In this document: one piece after another, positions 1 through 4,654 of the stretch
How positions within the stretch are numbered: position 1 is the stretch's first letter
Layout of the letters: each line of letters begins with the position of its first letter
DNA from: Streptomyces sp. NRRL F-4489
GTDB taxonomy: Bacteria > Actinomycetota > Actinomycetes > Streptomycetales > Streptomycetaceae
Length of the DNA stretch: 12,839 nucleotides
Direction of reading: 5' to 3'
NCBI RefSeq assembly: GCF_001509485.1
Contig: NZ_LLZI01000040.1
Coordinates: 1 to 12,839, forward strand
Notes under the pieces: generated by a model
Database searches by the model: none
Told to the model about the DNA's origin: nothing
What the model saw: the letters and a program-made list of their open reading frames with translations, nothing else
Position numbers and translations under genes: made by a program

Positions 1-73
1 GGGCGGGGGAGGCGTAAAGAGGCGGCGCGTCCGGTTCCGGATGGGGTGCCCGGCCTTCACGTTCTCTCCGCAT

Positions 74-88
74 ATCCTCCGTAAGGAT
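74..88 (+). promoter_or_regulatory. Ribosome site inside a small inverted repeat
   Basis: ATCCT (74-78) and AGGAT (84-88) form a 5-bp stem with a 5-nt loop. The downstream arm contains the AAGGA ribosome site used for GTG 95. The stem is short, so sequestration of the site is only a possibility. Confidence 0.3.
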
Positions 89-94
89 GAGACC

Positions 95-715
95 GTGTGG
101 GGGCTTCCCCAACCAGGGTGGGACGCGCAAATGCTTCCCGCCGGGGATGCTCCGGCCCTTCTGGACTGGTGGGGTGGGGCTGTGCAAAACCGTACTGCGT
201 ACAGCGGCGGGGGCCCCCCCCCTTCGGAAGACCTCGACAGCCGGCTCACCGTGGAGCTCGCGTCAGTGGTTTCCGCTGCCCGCAGGCGGGCCACCCGCGA
301 CGGCGACCGGCAGGTCGACACTGCGCATCTGCTGCACGGGCTCCTGGAGTGGGACCCGGCGGTCCGCGAGGTCTTCGACGACGGCGCCCAGGTCGCGCGC
401 CTGCTCGGCTACCTCGTCCAGCGCAGCATCGGCTACGGCCTCCAATGGCACGGCACCGTCGAGGACTCCGGCGCGGTCCCCGTGGTCGCCGAGGGCGGCG
501 TCCCCGGCTGGTCGCCCGCCGCTGCCGCGGCGATGGACGGTGCCCTCGACCGCGCCCACGCCCGTTACGCGACCCGCGCCGGCTGCCTCGACCTTCTCGC
601 CGCACTGGTCGACGACCCCGAGTCCCGGGCCGTGGAGGTCCTGCGCCGGGCGTCCGTCGACACCGTCCGGCTCGCCGCCCGGCTCGACGCGGACGAGCGT
701 GCCGGGGGCGACTGA
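95..715 (+). CDS. Clp N-terminal (Clp_N) repeat-domain protein without ATPase
   Basis: A 206-residue protein that looks like a stand-alone Clp N-domain, the substrate or adaptor-binding part of ClpC/ClpA chaperones, with no AAA+ module. The first Clp repeat covers roughly residues 48-110, with the signature DTAHLLHGLLEWDP and LLGYLVQRSIGYGL. The second covers about 138-200, with RAGCLDLLAALVDDPESRAVEVL. Such short Clp_N proteins are common in Streptomyces and have no assigned reaction. I chose GTG 95 because AAGGA at 83-87 sits 7 nt upstream; ATG 41 has no ribosome site. GTG 182 (start of VQNRTA) is a serious alternative that would drop 29 poorly conserved-looking residues. A C9 tract at 214-222 lies between these starts and the domain, so the N-terminus is the least certain part. 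The family call is firm; the role is unknown. Confidence 0.8.
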   Translation: MWGLPQPGWDAQMLPAGDAPALLDWWGGAVQNRTAYSGGGPPPSEDLDSRLTVELASVVSAARRRATRDGDRQVDTAHLLHGLLEWDPAVREVFDDGAQVARLLGYLVQRSIGYGLQWHGTVEDSGAVPVVAEGGVPGWSPAAAAAMDGALDRAHARYATRAGCLDLLAALVDDPESRAVEVLRRASVDTVRLAARLDADERAGGD

Positions 716-780
716 CGGGGCACGTGGCACGGGCGCTGGAGGCCATCCTGGTGGCCGGGTAACCGGCTGACCCCCGGCCG

Positions 781-804
781 CCCGGCTGCCATTCGGTAGC
801 CGGG
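781..804 (+). terminator. Hairpin downstream of the Clp_N gene
   Basis: A 10-bp stem (781-790 with 795-804, one G-U pair) closes on a 4-nt ATTC loop, 65 nt after the Clp_N stop. There is no T-run after it, which is usual for candidate terminators in very G+C-rich actinomycetes. Confidence 0.5.
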
Positions 805-840
805 GAACCTGCGGCCGTACCGGGAGGTGGTTGCCCCGCC

Positions 841-868
841 AGCCGCCAGCCGCCAGCCGCCAGCCGCT
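841..868. repeat. Heptanucleotide tandem repeat (AGCCGCC)x4
   Basis: Four head-to-tail copies of AGCCGCC, the last ending in T instead of C. They lie in the 477-nt gap (716-1192) between the Clp_N gene and the first EamA transporter. I see no credible gene in that gap: the frames open there have no family signature and no ribosome site. Confidence 0.8.
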
Positions 869-1018
869 GCCGCGCGCTGCGGTCGTCCAGCCCGGGCCGG
901 TCCCTGCCGGTGCGGTGGCCGTGCTGAATGGTCCCGCCCATCGGTGGTCCTCCCCGGCATGGCTTGGGCGGGCCGGCCCGGCGGTTGTCCCGCCGAGTCG
1001 CGGACGTGCCTGACTTTC

Positions 1019-1066
1019 GTCCCGCTCGGTCGGGGTCCCGTTCGGCTTGCGTCCCGTCCGGGGCGC
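1019..1066. repeat. Three direct repeats with a 16-bp period
   Basis: Three units begin at 1019, 1035 and 1051. The first six bases (GTCCCG) are identical in all three and the next five are closely related (CTCGG, TTCGG, TCCGG); the rest of each unit diverges. They end about 125 nt before the EamA start at 1193, so they could be a regulator site or a decayed minisatellite. Confidence 0.5.
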
Positions 1067-1157
1067 CGCACCACCCGGCTTCCAGCCCGTCCTGGCGCCG
1101 TCCGACCGGCTCCCGCCCCCGGCCGCGTATCGCCAGGTGAGACAGGGGTTTTGGAGG

Positions 1158-1186
1158 GTGACGCTGCTGACGGTGGCTGTCATGAT
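1158..1186 (+). promoter_or_regulatory. Putative sigma-70-type promoter for a leaderless EamA transcript
   Basis: GTGACG (1158-1163), a 17-nt spacer, then CATGAT (1181-1186). The -10 box ends 6 nt before ATG 1193, which places the transcription start at or next to the A of the start codon. Both boxes match consensus only partly. Confidence 0.4.
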
Positions 1187-1192
1187 GACCCG

Positions 1193-2500
1193 ATGCACGC
1201 GTCTTCGGGGAGCCCGGCGGGTCGCACGACCGGCCCGGGCCAGGGAATGTCCGGGTCCAGCAGGACCCAGCCGCCGTCCACCGCCCACGGCCCGGACCGG
1301 GCCCGGCCCACCGGACGCGGCGCCGGGCTCGGTATCGCCCTGCTCTCCGCGCTCGCCTTCGGCGGCTCGGGCGTCGCCGCCAAACCGCTGATCGCCGCCG
1401 GCCTCGAACCCCTCCACGTCACCTGGCTCCGCGTCACCGGCGCCGCGCTGGTCATGCTCCCCGTCGCCTGGCGCCACCGCGACCTGCCCCGCCGCCGCCC
1501 CGCGCTGCTGGTCGGCTTCGGGCTGCTGGCCGTCGCCGGTGTCCAGGCGTGCTACTTCGCGGCGCTCTCCCGTATTCCCGTCGGAGTGGCACTGCTCATC
1601 GAGTACCTCGCGCCCGCTCTGGTGCTGGGCTGGGTGCGGTTCGTCCAGAAGCGGCCCGTCACGCGTGCCGCCGCCCTCGGTGTGGTCCTGGCCGTAGGCG
1701 GTCTCGCCTGCGTCGTCGAGGTCTGGTCCGGCCTCAGCTTCGACCCGCTCGGCCTGGCCCTCGCGCTCGGCGCGGCCTGCTGCCAGGTCGGCTACTTCGT
1801 CCTCTCCGACCACGGCAGCGACGGGGAGGGCGACGCGGCGGCGGATCCGCTCGGCGTGATCGCGTACGGCCTGCTGATCGGCGCGGCCGTGTTGACGGTC
1901 ATCGCCCGCCCCTGGTCCCTGCGGTGGCCGGTCCTCGCCGGCACGGCCGAGATGAACGGCGTCCGCGTACCGGCCGTTCTGCTGCTCGCCTGGATCGTGC
2001 TGGTGGCGACGGTCGCCGCGTACCTCACCGGTGTCGTCTCCATCCGGCGGCTCTCCCCGCAGGTCGCCGGGGTCGTCGCCTGCCTGGAAGCGGTGATCGC
2101 GACGGTGCTGGCGTGGGTGCTGCTCGGCGAACACCTCTCCGCGCCGCAGCTCGCCGGCGGCGCGGTGGTGCTCATCGGCGCGTTCATCGCCCAGTCGGCC
2201 AAAACGGGCACCGGGGGCGGGGAGGCGGGGCCTGGCGGGGAAGCGCTCGCGGGGGCTGCCGGGCAGGCGCCTACGGGGGACGCCGCCGGGGATGCCGCGG
2301 GTGGCGCGGGCGCCGGGACGGGCCGTACCGGGGCGGGCGGCACGGGGATGGGCCGTACTGGCACGGGGCACGGTGGCTCCGAGGCGCGTGGCGGCGGCTC
2401 GGGGGCGGGCAGCGAACCGGCCGCCGGCGGCTCCTCGGCGGCCGGCGACCGCGTAGCCCCCTCCCATGGCGACTTGTCGACCGGTTCGCCCGCGGCATAG
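1193..2500 (+). CDS. EamA/DMT-superfamily transporter with a glycine-rich C-terminal tail
   Basis: A 435-residue membrane protein of the drug/metabolite transporter superfamily, likely an exporter of amino acids or other small metabolites. Two EamA repeats are visible, about residues 45-176 and 184-335, each with roughly five hydrophobic segments. The typical final segment reads VAGVVACLEAVIATVLAW followed by LLGEHLSAPQL. The RIPVGVALLIEYLAPALVL stretch resembles RhtA-like members. ATG 1193 fits both the start of the aligned region and a promoter 6 nt upstream. There is no clear Shine-Dalgarno site, so the mRNA is probably leaderless. The last ~98 residues (from about 338) are a disordered Gly/Ala/Thr-rich tail not typical of EamA proteins, which usually end near 300-330. 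The substrate cannot be told from sequence. Confidence 0.85.
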   Translation: MHASSGSPAGRTTGPGQGMSGSSRTQPPSTAHGPDRARPTGRGAGLGIALLSALAFGGSGVAAKPLIAAGLEPLHVTWLRVTGAALVMLPVAWRHRDLPRRRPALLVGFGLLAVAGVQACYFAALSRIPVGVALLIEYLAPALVLGWVRFVQKRPVTRAAALGVVLAVGGLACVVEVWSGLSFDPLGLALALGAACCQVGYFVLSDHGSDGEGDAAADPLGVIAYGLLIGAAVLTVIARPWSLRWPVLAGTAEMNGVRVPAVLLLAWIVLVATVAAYLTGVVSIRRLSPQVAGVVACLEAVIATVLAWVLLGEHLSAPQLAGGAVVLIGAFIAQSAKTGTGGGEAGPGGEALAGAAGQAPTGDAAGDAAGGAGAGTGRTGAGGTGMGRTGTGHGGSEARGGGSGAGSEPAAGGSSAAGDRVAPSHGDLSTGSPAA

Positions 2501-2503
2501 GCT
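2474..2503 (+). promoter_or_regulatory. Putative promoter for the leader peptide and second EamA gene
   Basis: TTGTCG (2474-2479), an 18-nt spacer, then TAGGCT (2498-2503). The -10 box contains the TAG stop codon of the upstream transporter and ends 7 nt before ATG 2511, the spacing expected for a leaderless start. Confidence 0.55.
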
Positions 2504-2510
2504 CCCGATC

Positions 2511-2546
2511 ATGCGTTTGACTGTGCTGCCCCCTCCCGCCGCGTAA
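2511..2546 (+). CDS. Candidate leaderless leader peptide MRLTVLPPPAA
   Basis: An 11-codon ORF begins where transcription from the promoter at 2474-2503 should begin, so it is probably read from a leaderless mRNA. Codons 7-9 are three consecutive Pro codons (2529-2537), a known slow or stalling sequence for ribosomes. The TAA stop lies in the loop of a hairpin (2535-2552). The arrangement of peptide, hairpins and a structured leader of about 165 nt before a transporter start is that of ribosome-mediated attenuation. I do not recognise the peptide as a member of a named leader family. The function is inference; positions and pairings are read directly. Confidence 0.45.
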   Translation: MRLTVLPPPAA

Positions 2547-2560
2547 GGCGGGCGGCGGCC
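2535..2560 (+). promoter_or_regulatory. Attenuator-like hairpin with alternative pairing
   Basis: CCCGCC (2535-2540) pairs perfectly with GGCGGG (2547-2552) across the loop GCGTAA, followed by CGGCGGCCTTTC. An alternative stem is CCGCCG (2536-2541) with CGGCGG (2553-2558). CGGCGG can also pair with CCGCCG far downstream (2645-2650). A ribosome on the Pro codons would cover the first arm. The hairpin could also simply terminate the upstream transporter mRNA. Confidence 0.5.
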
Positions 2561-2573
2561 TTTCGAGGAAATC

Positions 2574-2599
2574 CCGGCTCGGGCAGGTAACCGAGCCGG
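2574..2599 (+). promoter_or_regulatory. Perfect 9-bp hairpin in the leader of the second EamA gene
   Basis: CCGGCTCGG (2574-2582) and CCGAGCCGG (2591-2599) are exact reverse complements with an 8-nt loop. The hairpin lies between the leader peptide and the EamA start, as a second terminator or anti-attenuator element. Confidence 0.5.
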
Positions 2600-2621
2600 T
2601 CGACGCTGCCCGCACACGGGT

Positions 2622-2637
2622 TCACACGACCGTGTGA
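2622..2637. promoter_or_regulatory. 16-bp dyad, possible operator
   Basis: TCACACG (2622-2628) and CGTGTGA (2631-2637) form a perfect palindrome with a 2-bp centre, 41 nt before ATG 2678. A further CACACG copy lies 10 bp upstream (2613-2618). The loop is too short for a good RNA hairpin, so a dimeric DNA-binding regulator is the better reading. Confidence 0.4.
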
Positions 2638-2677
2638 CGGCCCACCGCCGTCCTGGATTTCCCGGAGCACACCTCCC

Positions 2678-3652
2678 ATGCACACCATGCCTTCCCCGTC
2701 CCTGCCCGTGGGCCGGGGGCTCGTCTACGTCTCCGTCGCCGCGACCGCCTGGGGCACCGCCGGCGCGGCCGCCGCCCTCCTCTACCAGGGCAGCGGGCTC
2801 GGCCCCCTCGCCCTCACCTTCTGGCGCACGTTCGGCGGCCTGCTCCTCCTGCTCGCCGTACGAGCCGTCCGGCGCGCCCGCACCGGCGGCCCGGCCGCCC
2901 CCGCACCGCGCCCCGCCGAACCGTTCCGGCGCCGCGCCGCCGGGGCCGCGGCCACCGGCATCGCCCTCGCCGTCTTCCAGGCCGCCTATTTCGCCTCCGT
3001 CGAAACCACCGGACTGGCCGTCGGGACCGTGATCACCATGGGCGCCGGCCCCGTCCTCATCGCCCTCGGAGCCCGCCTCACCATGGGCGAACGGCTCGGT
3101 GCGGGCGGCGTCCTGGCCGTCGCCGGAGCCCTGTCCGGCCTGCTGATCCTCGTCCTCGGCGGCAGCGGCGCCGCCACCGTCCAGCCGGCCGGCGTCGGCT
3201 ACGCCCTGCTCTCCGCCGCCGGCTGCGCCGTGATGACGCTCACCACCCGCCGCCTGGGCAGCGGGGGCTCCGGCGGATCCGGCGATCCGTTCGCCGCCAC
3301 GATCAGCGCGTTCGCCGTGTGCGCCCTGTGCCTGCTGCCGCTCGCCGCGGCCGAGGGCCTCTGGCCGTACGGCCACGACCTGGGGCGGAGCCTGATCCTG
3401 CTGGGTTATATCGCCGCCGTCCCCACCGCCCTCGCCTACGGCCTGTACTTCACCGGGCTCGCCGTCGTACGGGCCGCGACCGCCTCCGTGATCTCCCTGA
3501 TCGAACCGGTGTCGGCGGCCGCCATCGCGGTGCTCGTCCTCGGCGAACGGCTCACCGCCGCGACGGCGGCCGGGACGGCGGTGCTGCTGGCGGCCGTCGC
3601 CGGCCTGGCGATCACCGAGGCCCGCGGCCACGGCGGCGGCCAAGTGGGGTGA
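2678..3652 (+). CDS. EamA/DMT-superfamily transporter
   Basis: A 324-residue membrane protein with two EamA repeats, about residues 14-160 and 172-315, and roughly ten hydrophobic segments: the normal size for the family. Visible landmarks are [27 protein letters not shown] in shortened form ([15 protein letters not shown], then [11 protein letters not shown]), a Gly-Ser linker GSGGSGGSG near 195-202, and the family ending [20 protein letters not shown] 2678 is chosen for GGAG at 2664-2667, 10 nt upstream; the Met at codon 4 has no better site. The gene follows another EamA gene but appears to have its own promoter and structured leader. It is convergent with an XRE-cupin regulator. It probably exports a small metabolite or drug; the substrate is unknown. 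Confidence 0.88.
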   Translation: MHTMPSPSLPVGRGLVYVSVAATAWGTAGAAAALLYQGSGLGPLALTFWRTFGGLLLLLAVRAVRRARTGGPAAPAPRPAEPFRRRAAGAAATGIALAVFQAAYFASVETTGLAVGTVITMGAGPVLIALGARLTMGERLGAGGVLAVAGALSGLLILVLGGSGAATVQPAGVGYALLSAAGCAVMTLTTRRLGSGGSGGSGDPFAATISAFAVCALCLLPLAAAEGLWPYGHDLGRSLILLGYIAAVPTALAYGLYFTGLAVVRAATASVISLIEPVSAAAIAVLVLGERLTAATAAGTAVLLAAVAGLAITEARGHGGGQVG

Positions 3653-3769
3653 GCGGGGCGACGGTGGCTAGGGGGCCGGCGGCTGGGGGTGGCTCCACGG
3701 AGGCGGGCTGGTCGCCCGGCCGTCCAAGGGCGGAGGGCGGACCGGACCGGAATCCGGGCGCCGAGGCGT

Positions 3770-3795
3770 GCGCCGGCCGCCCGGCCGGCCGGCGC
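3770..3795. terminator. Bidirectional hairpin between convergent genes
   Basis: GCGCCGGCC (3770-3778) and GGCCGGCGC (3787-3795) are exact reverse complements with an 8-nt loop. The hairpin sits in the 175-nt gap between the convergent EamA and XRE-cupin stops and could serve both strands. Confidence 0.5.
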
Positions 3796-3798
3796 CGA

Positions 3799-3834
3799 GT
3801 CAGTCGCGGCGGTCAGTCGTTGTCAGGTCAGTCG
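3799..3834. repeat. Three copies of GTCAGTCG at the end of the XRE gene
   Basis: Exact octamers at 3799-3806, 3812-3819 and 3827-3834. The last overlaps the TGA stop of the XRE gene (3828-3830). Spacings are 13 and 15 bp. No function is evident. Confidence 0.6.
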
Positions 3835-4433
3835 GCGTCGGCGCTCCCCGCGCGGGAGCGGGGTTGGGCGCGTACGTGGATCCGTTCGCCCTGGCGGCCG
3901 AAGAGGCTGAGCACCTCCACCGGGCCGTCGCCGGTGCTCCCGAACCAGTGCGGCAGCCGGGTGTCGAACTCGGCTGCCTCACCCGGCCCCATCACCAGAT
4001 CGTGGTCGGCCAGCACCAGCCGCAGCCGCCCGGCCAGCACGTACAGCCACTCGTAACCCTCGTGGGTGCGGAGGTCGGGGGAGTTCCGATCGGCCGGAAT
4101 GACCATTTTGAAGGTTTGCAGCGGGCCGGGGTGGCGGGTCAGCGGCAGCACCGTCGTGCCGTGCATGTTGCGCGGCTTCAGGCGGACGCGCGGATCGCCG
4201 ACGTCGGGCGCGCCGACCAGTTCGTCCAGCGGGACCTGGTGGGCCTGGGCGATGGGCAGCAGCAGCTCGAGACTGGGACGGCGCTGCCCGGACTCCAGCC
4301 GGGACAGGGTGCTCTTGGAGATACCGGTGGCCTCGGCGAGCGCGGACAGCGTGACGCCGCGCTCGGTCCGCACCCGCTTCAGGCGCGGCCCGACCTCGGC
4401 GAGGGAGCGGGCGATATCGGGTGAGTGTTCCAC
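3828..4433 (-). CDS. XRE-family regulator with C-terminal cupin domain
   Basis: A 201-residue transcription factor. An HTH_3/XRE domain covers about residues 17-71, with the recognition region ATGISKSTLSRLESGQRRPS. A cupin_2 sensor domain covers about 108-180, with HEGYEWLYVLAGRL and GPGEAAEFDTRLPHWF. H124, E128 and H162 are candidate metal or ligand residues. Family members usually repress nearby transporter or metabolic genes and respond to a small ligand bound in the cupin barrel. I start at GTG 4433 because it gives the family-like N-terminus MEHSPDIARSLAEVGPRL and lies 6 nt after a -10-like TGCAAT. TTG 4469 would add 12 unlikely residues and falls in the -35 box. Convergence with an EamA transporter suggests, but does not prove, that this is a target. 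Confidence 0.88.
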   Translation of the reverse strand: MEHSPDIARSLAEVGPRLKRVRTERGVTLSALAEATGISKSTLSRLESGQRRPSLELLLPIAQAHQVPLDELVGAPDVGDPRVRLKPRNMHGTTVLPLTRHPGPLQTFKMVIPADRNSPDLRTHEGYEWLYVLAGRLRLVLADHDLVMGPGEAAEFDTRLPHWFGSTGDGPVEVLSLFGRQGERIHVRAQPRSRAGSADAD

Positions 4434-4439
4434 GCCTTC

Positions 4440-4469
4440 ATTGCACCGCGACGTTCCCGGTTTCGGCAA
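4440..4469 (-). promoter_or_regulatory. Putative promoter of the XRE-cupin gene
   Basis: On the minus strand TTGCCG (4469-4464), an 18-nt spacer and TGCAAT (4445-4440) are followed 6 nt later by GTG 4433, consistent with a leaderless mRNA. A GAAGG next to the start is too close to be a good ribosome site. Confidence 0.5.
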
Positions 4470-4534
4470 TGGGGATTGCTGGTGAGGTGCTGGGCGGCGT
4501 CGTGGCCTGTGGGCGGAGGGGTGCGAGGAGGACG

Positions 4535-4579
4535 ACCGGGACCATCGGGATCATCGGGGTCATCGGGACCATCGGGGTA
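4535..4579. repeat. 9-bp tandem repeat, five units
   Basis: Five imperfect units of ATCGGGRYC type run head to tail: ACCGGGACC, ATCGGGATC, ATCGGGGTC, ATCGGGACC, ATCGGGGTA. They lie in the 221-nt gap between the NACHT stop and the XRE start, upstream of the XRE promoter. A second short repeat, GCGGGAGGAA twice, follows near 4616-4635. Confidence 0.8.
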
Positions 4580-4586
4580 GCGAACG

Positions 4587-4615
4587 GTCCCCTTGCCGCG
4601 TGGCCGCGAGGGGAC
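4587..4615 (-). terminator. Hairpin downstream of the NACHT gene
   Basis: GTCCCCTTGC (4587-4596) pairs with GCGAGGGGAC (4606-4615) over a 9-nt loop. On the minus-strand transcript this is a 7-bp stem, one mismatch, then 2 bp, about 40 nt after the TAA at 4655. Confidence 0.5.
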
Positions 4616-4654
4616 GCGGGAGGAAGCGGGAGGAAGTGGGCGGACGCCGGAAGG

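Noticed and set aside
263..3643. 1126-codon open frame on the minus strand
   Set aside because: It is antisense to the Clp_N and two EamA genes; the composition (Gly/Arg/Asp-rich, no motifs) is the shadow expected when G/C dominates third positions.
3799..4579. Short repeats as a possible CRISPR array
   Set aside because: Units are 8-9 bp with no spacer pattern and no cas genes nearby.
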